Shown: positions 10,080 to 21,440, counted from the stretch's first letter. The stretch: DNA of 64,000 bases from Macrobrachium rosenbergii (GCF_040412425.1 NC_089766.1:48133297-48197296), one strand, 5' to 3'. The notes: generated by a model not told the origin, from the letters alone. Numbers and translations: made by a program.

Positions 10080-10820
10080 AGTTGTTGTTTAGTGTAATGA
10101 TTCATCAACATAATTATGGAGTACTGCTATTTTGTGTAGCTTTCATTATCAATATTTTAATGAGATCATGATATGTTAGATAAAAATTGTTTTATACAAA
10201 ATATTTTTATGTTATAAATTAAATAAATTTGTTCAGTTATACAGTCTTCATTTCCTTTTAATGAAAAGTTATTACTTAAATTTTTCAATTATTGGGGCAG
10301 TCAGGAAGATACTGCTACTGATTGCACCACTCAGTAAGTGTACGAACAAAACGTGCTAGGCAGCACGATGCATCACCAAGGAGGGCAGGCAGATGCTGTC
10401 AGAGATGACTTCTGAAGAAAGCTGTGAAGCCTAGCGTAAACAAGGCTTCAGAGGGCTTTGTGGCCAGCCTGCCACCTGCTGGTGTGATTATGTCATACCC
10501 TATATACAGAGGTGGTGCTCTGAGGGGACAGTTAGTCAGATGAAGAGGGACTAATAGTGCGTATCTCCATGATGAATTGTCGTGATAGCGATTACTCTGG
10601 ATTACAAAACTTAACGAGATTTTCCCCGACATTCAAGATCACAACCACTGGACTGTAAACAAAGGTAAGTGACGAGAAGAACATTAAATTTATTTGATCT
10701 GACGAGTGAAAGAGAAAAACGGACACTTTTAACATAACCCTTCATCACTTCAAGATCTCTCAATGTCTGCTTCTCCTTCAGTTACAGATACCATACCTTT
10801 GGCTGAATAAGACCAATATT
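10080..10820 (+). promoter_or_regulatory. Possible leader/LTR-like region with promoter and splice signals
   Basis: 10080-10300 is AT-rich with no feature seen. From about 10330 the base composition rises. At about 10500 a TATATA-containing stretch precedes GGTGGTGCTCTGAGGGG and TCAGATGAAGAGG, which looks like a core promoter. A consensus donor (AAAG|GTAAGT) is near 10662 and an acceptor (CTCCTTCAG) near 10780, just before the Cys-rich ORF. It resembles a 5' leader or LTR of an unidentified retroelement. There is no second copy in the window to confirm this. Confidence 0.3.
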
Positions 10821-11191
10821 GTGCAGAGTATTCAAGTCTGTGGTGCATCTGGGGTAACTGTTCGTGTAAACATTGTAACTTCTGTGTTCAAGTGCATAAT
10901 GGTCAGTGCCTTGACTGTCCCAAAAACCAAGCAGGGATGGCCAATATGGCCAAATTCACTAAGCACAACCTCCACATTAGGGGGAACCAAACAACTGACG
11001 GAGAAGGTCTCCGCCTTTCCAGTGAATATGAAGATGAAGCACGAACTCTTGCAGCCCTGGAACCCATCATGGAGATTCAAGATAACAACGAAGAACTTCA
11101 TGGTGGAATTAAAGAGTGTCAGCTCCAAATCGACAAGAGAACGCATTCAATCTACTACTCCAAACACTTCCAGACCATATCAAGAGGATGA
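10805..11191 (+). CDS. Hypothetical Cys-rich small ORF (unknown)
   Basis: I do not recognise this ORF. Read in the frame of 10892-11191, and extended upstream to about 10815, it has seven or eight Cys packed into about 40 residues (C-x-C-x2-C-x4-C near the middle, then C-x2-C in QCLDCPKNQ). A charged, probably helical segment follows (EYEDEARTLAALEPIMEI). It lies right after the acceptor-like site at about 10780 and ends in a stop near 11191, where an AG-rich tract starts. It could be the gag of the unidentified element whose leader lies upstream, or chance coding. There is no homology that I can name. Confidence 0.3.
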
Positions 11192-11239
11192 ATGAATTTT
11201 TATTTAGCATTTCCCAACATTTTGGGAAAGAGAGAGAGA

Positions 11240-11720
11240 CAAGTCCCAAAAGAAAGAAATTGTCGTTAGTGAGTGTTTTGGTTGTTGGAGGAGGGATGAG
11301 GGTCGTTAGTTGGAGCTTGTTGGAGGGCGCTGTCTGTCTGTCTGTTGGTAGTTCAGTATTGAGTTGAGGTTCAACTCTGAAAGTAGCTGTCTGTTGGTAG
11401 TTCAGTGAAAGTAGTCAGTTCAGTTCGTCTGAGTTTTTGATGCTGTTGTTCTTTGTGCATGTGTCTCGTCTTCCTTTTGTTATTGTATGTTCGTGAGCCA
11501 TGAGTTTTCCTGTTTAATGCCGTTTGTTGGTCGAGAGTCCGTTTTAGTTTGTTTGTGTGGTTTTGTGTGCAGTGTTGCAGTGTTGGCGACCGTGGACCAT
11601 TAATCCATCTCCCAGCAACCGAGGATCAGGGTGAGTGTTCTCTGTATATGTGTTGTGTGTTGTTTTTGTGGTTTGAATTCCGCCACAAGACATCTTACTC
11701 TCTGGAAGTTAAAAGCTCTT
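11240..11720 (+). repeat. PLE 5' module (dispersed repeat), copy 1
   Basis: About 480 bases directly upstream of PLE copy B. It is repeated at 62371-62735 inside the R2-like LINE, with roughly 90% identity by eye. It has GTTCAGT motifs repeated several times (11349, 11399, 11420) and a donor-like AG|GGTGAGT at about 11629. The shared part ends at TTGAATTCCGCCACA (about 11695). In copy B it runs on into PLE sequence, so it may be the PLE 5' untranslated region or pseudo-LTR. Confidence 0.6.
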
Positions 11721-11936
11721 GAAGGAGTTCAATTTTTTGCCGTTTTATGGAAGCTTTGTTTCACGACTGATTTCTGGTGTGCCTTTCAAGTGTCGCTGTT
11801 CATGACCGACTTCTCTTGGCTGTTGGTTGTGAAGAATTTTAGCTAGGCTGTGCTGGCTGTCTGAAATTGGTACTATGGGCGTGTTGGTGGGATAAACCAA
11901 CTTAAACAAGGGCGTCCCCCTTTCAGAAATAAGTTT

Positions 11937-12013
11937 GTTAGGGCATCTGTAGTCACGAAGTTCTCTGTAAATTTCTTATTTACAGAAAACTTCGTGACTA
12001 CAGATGCCCTAAC
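11937..12013. repeat. 77-nt foldback in PLE copy B
   Basis: 36-nt arms with a 5-nt TTCTT loop, and only one T/A-C type mismatch, which could pair as G-U in RNA. It is more perfect than copy A. It sits at the 5' edge of the PLE coding frame. Confidence 0.9.
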
Positions 12014-12684
12014 AAGTAACAAACTAGACAGAAAAAACTTACTGATAGCAGTGACTGGACTTAGTGCATGTAATGAGTGTGTTATCAATATATCCAGTAA
12101 ACAAGTAAGTGAAAATGTTGCGAGTGCACTCGGATATGGTTCATCTTTCTTTTTATCGAATAGACCCTCTGTTTTAAAGGTTGCGTCGTCCCTATGTATA
12201 TTTGAAAAATATTGTGATCTTCCTCAAGATCATGGTGACATAATTAAAGGTATTGTTTATGAAGCTGCCAATGTTAGGCACGAAAGTAACTTCCTTGCTC
12301 ACTTTAAGAAACATTTTATCGATCTTAAAGACAATACAATCCACAAAAGCCTAGTTGAATAGTTTTATAATTTTAAATAAAACTAACTACATATCACATT
12401 CACCAAGCCCCACTGGATTATGATAAGACTTACAAAATACTAACAAAAATTCACCTTGATCCAGTCTTAAGAAATTTCAATAACACAATAAAAAAACCCA
12501 TAAAAAGATAAAAAGAACTAATAGGTCAGTGGTCTGTAAAATTTCCCGTTACCTTACTTAACAATGCGGATTAGTAAATATGCTGAAAATAATCCTAGAA
12601 GACGTCTATTATCAGTACTGTTGGCCCAATATCATGCAAAAGATTTTGAAATATATTACCAAGCTCTTATGCCCATTACTTAGA
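12014..12684 (+). pseudogene. PLE copy B, N-terminal and RT fingers
   Basis: The open frame (to 12362) covers LIAVTGLSACNE, INISSKQVSENVAS and HFKKHFIDLKDN. After its stop, the RT entry region continues in other frames with the same LLSVLLAQYHAK/ITKLLCPLL-type residues as in copy A, up to the SINE target site CCCATTACTTAGA (12672-12684). The ATG is not obvious, because the frame stays open back through the foldback. Multiple indels between 12480 and 12660 break it. Confidence 0.6.
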
Positions 12685-12962
12685 AAAGTTAAATATATCT
12701 TAGTTTCCAGACCACTGAGCTGATCAACAGCTCTCCTAGGGCTGGTCCGAAGGATTTGGGATTATTTTCATGGCTAAGAACCACCTTGGTTACCTAGCAA
12801 AGGGACCTACAGCTTTATTGTGGAATCGAACCACATTTTAGGAAAGGAGTTTCTATCACCAGAAATAAATTCCTCTTATTCTTCACTGGCCGGTCGGAGA
12901 TTTGAACTGCAGCCAGCAGAGTGCTAGCTGAGAACAGAACCCCCTCGCCCAACAAAGAACTT
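12685..12962 (-). mobile_element. tRNA-derived SINE in PLE copy B
   Basis: The counterpart of 953-1231, with the same orientation, ends and 13-bp duplication (12672-12684 and 12963-12975, differing at the same base as in copy A). Box A- and box B-like sequences are present on the minus strand, with small indels. Confidence 0.85.
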
Positions 12963-13186
12963 CCCATTACTTGGAACCATCTCCGATTCTCACATATATA
13001 ATACCCTAGATTTAAGTGATAAATTAAACAATATCATTTATTTTTGCACCCACAGAGATTCATTGAGTTTTGAGGTTTGTTCTCTCTTTACTAAAGTCCC
13101 TATAGATTCTATTTTAGAGTATCTTAGTAATGAACTAATCCATCATCAATTACCTCTACCTGTAAGTTATTATTTCACTCACTAGG

Positions 13187-13492
13187 TTGTACATTTATGT
13201 TTGTAAGTTTATATTCAATGGTGAATTTTACCAACAAATATTTGGTCCAGCAGTGGGCAACACTTTATCCCAACTCCTCTCAAACTTGTATATGGAATTC
13301 TTTGAAAAGCGTTATTTAGCTAATATCATTTATACTCCTTTAAAAAAGTGGTATAGATGTGTTGACCATATTTTAGCTGTTTTGCCTGCTAGTATTGATG
13401 TAAATGATTTACTCTCTAATTTGAATAATCAGGTACCATCCATTAAGTTTACTTTAGAATCACAAAAAGACAACTGCCTTCCTTTCTTATGA
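13187..13492 (+). pseudogene. PLE copy B, RT palm with altered catalytic box
   Basis: A 101-codon open segment contains FNGEFYQQIFGPAVGNTLSQ and LLSNLYMEFFEKR, the strongly conserved PLE RT stretch before the active site. It continues WYRCVDHILAVL and ends PSIKFTLESQKDNCLPFL. In PLEs the active site is normally Y-x-D-D within W-x-R-Y-V-D-D; here it reads C-V-D-H, so two of the four positions have changed and polymerase activity is not expected. An MGS-type residue trio before LS has become VGN. The downstream frame contains a stop at 13490 just before the D of the thumb motif. Confidence 0.75.
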
Positions 13493-13751
13493 TGTTTTAA
13501 TACACAGAGAACCATTTCACAATGCAAACTCAGTATTTATAGGAAACCAACCAACAACTTAACTATGTCCATTTTTATTCAGGCCATTTTAATATCAAAA
13601 TATCCATTTTTTCTTCTATGCTTTCAAGAGCATTGCACATTGTCAGTCCCCATTATTTGGATCAAGAAATCTAATACATAAGAAAAGGTTTGGTGCTATA
13701 AGGGAAAGGATGATGACTTCTTAAGTCGTGCCTAAAAAAGGACCATAGGCC

Positions 13752-14385
13752 AAGCCTTAATCGGTTTTGAAGAACTGACCTGTATACTGGTAGAACAATT
13801 AGGTGGTCTTAGTTATACGCCCAGGGATTTGAATCAATTGGAAATTTTAAACCCTAATAACTTGATCCTTGGAAGAGATGGATGTATGATATTTAGGGCA
13901 AAAGCCCAGGTACTGGGGCCCCTTGGAAGAGAGATCAAGTCCTTACCAAGAGTAGTCGTAAATTGGGAAGAGATCTCTGGTGACCGTACCTATGGACAAA
14001 GCGAGTTCACCAAGAAAAGATTTCTGTATGTGTCCAAGTTGTGCAACAACTTGTGGAAAAGATGGGAGAGGGAGTATTTAACAATGTTAAGTGAGACCCA
14101 AAGAGTCGGAATGGTGCATGGCTTCTTGGCCCAGGATAGGGGAAAAGTAATCATTCACGACGAGGGGCGAGGAGCAAGTGGAAGTTGGGCCAAGTGATCG
14201 AGTTACATATGCGGCAAGACAGGGTCCCAAGAGTGGCTACTCTAAAAACAGCCCATAGCCAGCTTATGCGACCTGTAATTACGTTATACCCCTTACATCT
14301 GTGGCAGGAGATAAGTGAAGTTAATCCTGCGACAGAAGACATTCAGTCAAGTACCCGCTTTGGAGCAGAAAGGCTGCTCAAATAG
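13752..14385 (+). pseudogene. BEL/Pao retrotransposon pol C-terminus (integrase end and DUF5641-like domain)
   Basis: A fragment joined directly to PLE copy B. Translated in pieces it gives LVEQLGGLSYTPRDLNQLEI, then NPNNLILGRDG, followed by LCNNLWKRWEREYLTML and, after a frame change at about 14170-14200, VIELHMRQDRVPRVATLKTA and LMRPVITLYPLHL. The order LNSRPLTY-like, TPNHLLLGR-like, W-x(R/K)W-x-EYL and GRV-x-VHPG-like is characteristic of the end of BEL/Pao pol after the integrase core. The catalytic integrase core is missing. The segment ends with a stop at about 14385, shortly before a purine-rich tract. Confidence 0.75.
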
Positions 14386-14449
14386 CTGCAAGAAGCCAGA
14401 ATGGTATTGATAAGAACAGGACTATTGTAAATAATGTAGGCGTTTTTCT

Positions 14450-14930
14450 TGAGGGGGAGTACGTCGAAACTTCAACAAAGACTGTGCTTTTCCACAAGTT
14501 GTGGTATAGTTTCAAGTATTCTTTCTAAATCTACATAAAGTGAAAATGCATATAATGTAGAAGAAATATATTTTCTTGTGCTTGTATTTAGTTATGAAAA
14601 CCACTGTGTTTGGCTGTTTGGTGTATTTAATTGTAAATAAGTGTGTACAGTGATAGTGCTTAAGTCCTGGTCATTGGCTGTTTGTTGGTGAGGAGGTTAG
14701 TCGAACACTTGGTGTCGGTCGGCAACGGTCGTGAAGGCAGTCTCGTCACAGCTTTGGTGCAGTGTAGTTGTATCTAGCAAGGAGTCAAGAAGGGGGAATG
14801 CAGCCACACTTGTTGGTGCCTCCAAGCCCACTGAAGTACTCCTTTTCATCTTGAAGTTCATTTAGGAAGATTTCCTTTAGGAGATATGCATATCTAAATG
14901 TGAGAATTTCTTGAAGTGTGATTTGGATGA
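14450..14930 (+). other. Putative BEL/Pao polypurine tract and 3' LTR remnant
   Basis: TTGAGGGGGAGTA at 14450-14462 looks like a polypurine tract followed by an LTR start. The next several hundred bases are non-coding and include an AATAAG-like site at about 14635. No second LTR copy lies in the window, so LTR ends cannot be placed. I see no other gene in this interval. Confidence 0.35.
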
Positions 14931-14937
14931 GGCATTC

Positions 14938-15813
14938 CAGGTATGGTATAAAAAAATTTGAATGGTGTGAAGCCAGTACTGGATATGTTTATCACACACT
15001 TTTATTCAGGAAGGGATTTTTATGCTAGTGGATCCGAGAACGGTCTTGCACACTGTGGTAACAAATATTATGGAGAAGAGTTATCAACCGAATAAAGGTT
15101 ACCATCTTGTAACAGACAATTTTTATACAGAAGTGCCTCTTGCTAATGATTTATTGCTTCAAAATACATTTCTTACCGGAACCATAAGGATAAAGTTTTT
15201 GCCAACTATATTGAAAAATGAAAAATTGAAGGCGACACTGTGTACGCCCCAAGGAATGGTCAACTCCCTTACCTGTGGCTTCAAAGAAAAACCTTCTCAT
15301 AAGCCAGTATATATACTAACATTTTCACATGCAAAAAATGTAACACTAAACAAAAAGTATGGCGATGTTGTGAAACCTAAAGTGATAAATGATTGTAACA
15401 TAGGAATGGGAGGGGTTGACTTGAGTGACAAGAACCGGTATCATTTTGTTGCTCAAAGACCAACAAGGAGGTACTGGAAGAAAATATTAACGAATATCTT
15501 TGATATTTTAGTGCTAAATGCATATATTCATAAAAAAAAAAACCCTGATAAACCAGTTGAGAGATGCAATTTATTCGTGTAAGACAGCAGGAATCCTTTG
15601 CCAAGACGACAAGCAAATTCATCCCTATCCAGTGATTCCAAGAGTCCCCTGTCAAATTTGTCAAATTGCCCTCACCTGGTCCCTCGTCACCTGGATGCGG
15701 GACCACAGCACTGGTTTGCAAGACTGGATGGGACAAAACTAAGATTGTGTGCTATATGTCCAAAAAGATCAAAACACTGGTGCCGGGATGTAATCATTTT
15801 TAGGAATTCATGA
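14938..15813 (+). pseudogene. piggyBac-family transposase, C-terminal half
   Basis: The residues run KKFEWCEASTGYVYHTLL (about 14950-15003), then after a frame change the open frame 15022-15582. This has the second catalytic Asp in HLVTDNFYTEVPLA, GTIRIKFLPT, and the third in IGMGGVDLSDKNRYH, followed by RRYWKKILTNIFD. A frameshift in a run of A at 15530 leads to the Cys-rich tail (LRLCAICPKRSKHWC, about 15739-15787), a typical piggyBac C-terminal zinc-binding region. The first catalytic Asp and the N-terminal domain are absent. TIRs and TTAA ends could not be found. It belongs to a different lineage from the element at 47086-50028. Confidence 0.82.
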
Positions 15814-15819
15814 GAAGCA

Positions 15820-16872
15820 TTGGCCACTTTCAGGAAAGAGTTGGACCACTAGTTTCTGGTGAAAGGGTGCCATGGTAGATCTAAGCACTTTGGCGCTCAG
15901 GTGGGCTTTGGCTATGGTTGTTGACATTTTCTATAGGACTTTACTTGCTGAACAAGAATTTAAAGTTAATATTTTGTTGGTGGCTGTAATTGCAGCTGTA
16001 AATTACCTTAGAACTGTAGCTAACGGTAAGAGGGACCGAGTTGGGAATCTGGGTCCTGGGTGGGGTAAATAACTTGGGAAAAGGTTTTGAAACTTATTGT
16101 TGTATTTCCAGTCATATATGTCATTTGGAACACAAAAACAAGCGTAAAAATCTGGGGAATAAATGGACAGACAAGCCGTTACAAGGCACTTTTGACATAT
16201 CACTACTACTGCCGATTCCAGGCCATGTAACCGCATCATACAAGCTGTCTTACAGGGGAGCTTTCAGTTCATCCAATGCCTCCAACTGAGAGTAGTTGGT
16301 GGGTTTTTGCACTTTGGTGGCTGTACCCAACCAATCACATTGCAATTGTTCCACCCCAACATTACTATTTCACCCAGGTGGTTAGAATTTGGGGATACAT
16401 AAACTCAGTTACATGTATTCCTTTTGCTCACCCGTTTTATAACCCTTTCCTATTCGTTGTAGCTTTTGTGCCTACAACCTTCTTCCAGTACTTTTCCGTT
16501 CACAAATATATCGACCCTAGTGGTTACGTGAACGCAAACATGATTTTACCATAAATAACTTACAAAAATTACTTTACATTTGTCGGCAGACACCTCAGCA
16601 TTGCTCTATTGGGTAGGAGGAGAAGGGTCTTACAGGACGTAAACTGCTACCACTTTCTCTCAAGTGACGTTAACAGAAACCTTTAGACGTTAACAGAAAC
16701 CTTATTTTTTACATATTTTGTAAGCCCTGACAAAAGTTGGCTTGTTCAGCAGGCATCTTATTACCGCAACTGCCAGAGCATACGATGCTAGCTTGCCAGA
16801 TTATTTTTAAAAATGCGGGTAAAAAAAATATGAGTTCATTTGAGTTTTATAACCCCAAAATATGAAAGTTTA
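15820..16872 (+). other. Non-coding region with Merlin-related 3' sequence
   Basis: There is no convincing gene here. The motif CCCTAGTGGTTACGT is shared with the sequence 3' of the Merlin transposase (57287-57301). The stretch AAAAAATATGAGTTCATTTG (about 16823-16842) reappears as one of the two parents of the interleaved region at 23110-23145. It is therefore probably the 3' part of a Merlin-type element. A short direct repeat GACGTTAACAGAAACCTT occurs at about 16666 and 16687. Confidence 0.4.
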
Positions 16873-19800
16873 GAAAAGGGATTTTGACTAAAGAGGAAAA
16901 TCTATTTCTGAGTCCAGTCCCGTGTCAGCCGGTGAAAGTCCATTACAGCACGAATTTCTAGGTATAACAATGCTAGATATACCAGAGAAAAAGAGCTTTC
17001 AGGAAAGCTGGGGTTACTACCCCAGTCGAGCGTCTTCTAGGAAGACGTCGGTATAATGAAGGGTGAGTGAAATACCACTACCACGGAAATATACTCGAAA
17101 GATCTCTCCTTATCAAAAACCCCGTAACAGAGCGGTGAGCCGTTACAGCCCCCACACTCAACACCCGCCAGGACGACGACACCAGCGCCACCTACCTCAT
17201 TCCATTTTCTAGCACGTGATGCATCCGTTTCTTTTTGTGTGCTCGTCCTTTTTTTGGATTTTTTTCATCATCTACAATGGCATCGAGCACCTTTTCCATC
17301 TCTAAGTTAAGTACCATCTTCTTGTGGGGTTTTGTTCTGTTTTTTGGCTGTTTTGGTCTCGTATTTTCATAAATATTGAGATCTTCTTATGACGCCACGG
17401 CGTCCCCCCGCCAGCCATGTCGATCGCGAGGCGACTCCTTCAGTTCTTTTCAGTTGGAGTTGTCTCCCGTCGTTATAGAAAGATTTTAACCCCTTGGTTC
17501 CTTCCTGGTGGTTCCTTGCGGTGGCTCCCCCCTTTTTGTTTTTGAATTACATTTTATCGGCCTATCGGCCTTTATTAGGTGATGCCCGTCCAGGTACCCC
17601 AGGTTGGGTTCATTTTCATTTTTGGTCTCAGTAGGCTAATTATTTTATGCTTGAAGATGGTGCTCTCTTTTTATTTTTTTTATTTTATTTATTTTTGTTT
17701 ATTGTTTTTGGTTGTGTGGTTTAGCCTCAGATCTAACCTCTCCCCGAGGTAGGCTACGCTCCCTATTGAGCACATTTTGATTTCCATTGTTTTTGTGTGA
17801 TGGTTATTTTGTAGAGTAGGCTTGTTTGCTTCCATCCCCTTGCCCTGGGTGTGGAGATCAGGTTGAAGGAGTTTTGTTGCTGTTTCCTCCGGGGTCGTTT
17901 TAAGGTGGGCAGAGTGAGCCCCTTAGTTCTCTTCCTCCATTTGGGGAATCGAGTTCTTTGGATGTGTTTCCTCTAGGCTAGTCGCCTCCTTGCCCCCTTC
18001 TCGATCCCGGTTGGTTCTCGGCACAAAATTTCTCTCCTGTTGATTCCTCCTCCCTTTTACACTCCTACTCTTTCCTAACCTATACTAGGTTAGGTCCATA
18101 TTAGGCTTCGCCTAGGCAAGGAGTTGGGCTTGGGTTGTGTAGCTCCCAGTAGTAGGCTACCCTCCCAAGTTCATTTTTCTTGGAGGTATGGATGCAGTTG
18201 AGCGGGTGATATGTTTCTCCCTGTCTCCTGTCCCCTTCCTGGTAACCTACTCCTCCCCTCCCCTCCCCTCTCAGCCTTGCTCTACTCGATGCGGGTGACG
18301 CTAGATGGCGTTTTCTCCGAGTTCAGGGACTCCTCCTGTTGGTAGAGGGATTCGCTCCTCCCATATCGTCCCAGCATCGCTGTGGTGGGGTTGGTGGTTT
18401 GTTTACTCGAACGTGTTCGAATCACTATCCATACCTCTCATCTCCCCATCGGGTTACGTAGATAGGGTAAAATATAATTGCTCCGCCTTATGTTATGAAC
18501 ATAGAGCATTTTGCCCGTCTTTTTCTCAGCGGGGGAGGTAAGGGCGGAAGGATTTTCATTATATCACGTAAGCGGATCCCTCCGGTCTCCGGAGTATTTA
18601 CCATCACTTGTTATTGTTATTATTTTTATTATTTTTTGTCTTTTATTTAGATAAATCTGTTTATTATATATACGTGAGTCCGGTCCTACACCCGGGGCTC
18701 CGCCGTTATTTTACTGGCAGCCCTTATGGTTAGTTCCTGGTTTTCTTTCCTTCATTCCCGGAGTCCTCCGGGGTCTGAAACCTTTTACCTTCCACTCTGT
18801 GTAATTTAGAGCTTATTGGCCCAGTTTATGATAAGGAGTTCTTCTCCGCCGGAGTATTCCGGTTGTAGTTGAGTTTCGGCCTTGCCGGGCTTTAGATTGC
18901 TTAGGTGGGAGGTTCATGTACTTTTCTATTTACAGACTGTTCGCTGTGAGGAGGGGTGTACCGCCTCCCTTCAACAACCCTACGGTCACGTAGTATGCCG
19001 GACCCACGCTGGTTGTGCAGTCCGACTTGACGACCTGGTTGTTTGGCACCCGATGGTTGTGAGGTTTGCTTTGCTCTCTGCACAACCATCCAGGATGAGT
19101 CGGTAAGTGACAGTCTTTTTCTTCCGGTTTATGCTCCTCATATTGTATATTGTTTATGAGGTTCCCGGACTGTTTTTCGTTCTTAGCTAATTGTTGGTTT
19201 TCTTACAGGCGGACGAAGCTTCCAAGAAGTCTGCCTTTGAATCCCTCCGGGCCTGGGTGGCTGGGTTTGGCAGGAATGTTCCGTCGGGAAGCCCTACGTC
19301 CTCGACGCCAGGTTGAGGGACTTGCTCTACCCCGGCGCGCACGGGTGGCGGCCGCAGTGCCTGAAGATCTTGCCACCCCAATCATCCAGCAAATCCGGGA
19401 TGCGACCCAGCCACCTCAAGTGGATATCCTCTACGCTGAGGTCTCGGAGGATGTAGCCGCCTTGGATCTTAACCTGGAACCGATGAACACAGAGCAGGAC
19501 CAGGTGGTAAGTGGTGAGGTAAGTGAGGTTGTTGGGGCGGGCCCCTCTGTTTGACTCCCTGCTTCATCAGTCTCTTCTTTTGCAGGTTTGTGAAGTCTTC
19601 CTCCTTGGGTGATAGAGCTCCGTCTGCTATCCCCAAGTTGAAGTTGAAGACTTCATGGAAGGCGAAGGGCTACAAGTCCTCGACTTCCAAGAAGGCACGC
19701 CCTTCCCCCGTCGAAGGCTAAGGTTTCAGGACCAGTAGCCTCCGGGAGCAAGTCTAGTTCCTCCGGCAAAGGCGCGAGTAAGAGGGCTGCAAAACCAAGC

Positions 19801-21440
19801 CCCCTCGCCAACCTGCTTTTTGATGCAGAGGCCTTTGCAAATCAACTTTATAAGAAGTTTACAGAGGACCTAGATTCGAGATTTAATAAAATCTCTGATA
19901 AGTTGGCCAGTCATGATAACATACTGGCAGGAATGGCTCACCCACCCCCAGCAGAACCACAGTATGTTATCCCCGACACTGCGGACCTCCCGCCGTTCGA
20001 TGTCGGTAACCCTTGGCGCCAGCACTCCGGGCCATCCAACATGATGGCAAGCTGACAGTTGAAGGTCTTGGCACGAGACGGTTGGAGGAATTGGAGTTCT
20101 TCCCCGATCTCTTGCCCCCTTATCCAGGCTTCGTGAGGCTTACAGAGGAAGCTTGGATTCGGTCAGACAAGGTTCCTAAGGAGACTGTCATCATCCCTAG
20201 GGACCAAGCTCAGTCGGCTCTTCTGCGCACTCTGACGGAGTGGCAGGCAGATAAACACGAAGTTGACTCCTTTCAAGGGCAACTTTACAATGTTCGCCCT
20301 GGGAGACAACCTTCCCACCCCTTGCTTGGACAAAGTTGCTCTGGCTACGGCCCGAGCGTGCTTTGATGGTAATCCGTTACCACAGTTAAGAGAAACAGAT
20401 CCTACTTCCCTGGTATTCCCAGGAAGTAATGAGTTCTGGGTGGACGCCCCGTCCACTTTCACCATCGGGAAACTGGACCCCTTCTGCGCTTCCACGCAGT
20501 TCAGTGAGCAGCTCCCCAAGCTGCCGGAATCTTTATTGAAGGCGGAGTTTGATGCCCGGACTAAGTTAGCCCGGTCCTTGAACTCCGTCTGTCTTACAGA
20601 AGGCTACTGCCGTCTCCTGCTCGGACGAACCATTTTTCCAGGTTTTGGCTAAGTCCTTGCTGGCGGCTTCCAGTCTGACTTGTTCGAGTTTATCATGGCC
20701 AGACTGGAATGCAGGAAATTCATCTTTGCTGATGCTACTATCCGCCACGAGCCTAACAAGCTCGTTAAAAGCTCGATCTGGGGACCTAACCTCTTCCCTG
20801 AAGAGGAGGTCACAAACGTTATGGTCTGAGGCTACACGGGCCAATCAGAGTCTGCGCTCTCGCTGGGGCATTTCTGCTTATAAGCGCAAGACCCCAGAAT
20901 CGGCCGCCCCCAAACGAGAGGAGGCAAACGCTTCAGGAGGCATAAGAGCCCCCCATCAGGCGGTAGTCCAAGCCGTCCCGGTCTCAGCAGTAGCAAGCCA
21001 TCTACTTCTAAGGCTCACCCCCCCAACAGTATGTGCTGGTCCAACCAGCTGCACCCTCTTATGTGGCTTCACCAGCGTACAACCCCCCACATATGAGGGC
21101 CGTGGATTTTTCACGGCCTCAATAGGGTTGCAAGGGGAGGAAGGGGCAAGTCCTCACAGAGGAAGGCCTAACACCACCCCAAGAGGAAGACCTGGACGTG
21201 GTAGGGAATAAACCCGCTCCCTCCCACTGAGAGAACACAGGTAGGCGGTCGCCTGTATTGGTTCAGGGACCAATGGACCTTCAGCCCTTGGGCACACAGC
21301 ATTGCCCCCAAAGGACTAGGATGAGCTGGTGCAGAACCTCCTCCTCTAACCAGATTTTACCAGCCACCCACATCAATCACCCAGGATTACGTGACAGAAT
21401 TGCTCAACAAACGGGCAATTGCCAAAGTCAAGGCACCTAA
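16873..21440 (+). mobile_element. DIRS1-like retrotransposon, copy B, readable left half
   Basis: It matches copy A from the left inverted repeat (16908-17207) through the leader, gag and the start of RT. At 16873-16907 it is preceded by AAAAGGGATTTTGAC..., the complement of the right-end extension, so the left junction differs from copies A and C and could derive from a circle junction or a neighbouring element. The gag exon 1 (about 18936-19103), its acceptor and donor, and the main gag segment (19210-20940) are present with many small indels. RT begins about 21240 and can be followed cleanly to about 21440. Beyond that point the sequence becomes an interleaved mosaic, described separately. 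Confidence 0.88.
19209..20950 (+). pseudogene. DIRS gag-like protein, copy B
   Basis: The same domain order as copy A: splice acceptor before GGCGGACGAAGC at 19209, IIQQIRDATQPPQVDILYAE, Ser/Lys-rich linker, KKFTEDLDSRFNKISDKLAS, GLGTRRLEELEFFPDLLPPY and the C-terminal SLLAASSLTC-type block. Frames break at about 19555, 19695, 19810, 20020, 20250 and 20650 through one-base indels. No open stretch exceeds 134 codons. Confidence 0.7.

Larger units (their letters stand above)
11720..13745 (+). mobile_element. Penelope-like element, copy B
   Basis: The better preserved of two PLE copies. Order: foldback (11937-12013), N-terminal ORF (to 12362), RT first half (12370-12684), SINE (12685-12962), RT second half (12963-13490), then RT thumb to about 13730 with the YRKPT-like motif. 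The downstream part (FFYAFKSIAH, then SRNLIHKK) continues the PLE thumb in broken frames. There is no GIY-YIG domain, and BEL/Pao sequence follows at once. The SINE sits at exactly the same base as in copy A with the same imperfect target duplication. The two copies therefore descend from one SINE-bearing PLE. Confidence 0.85.
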
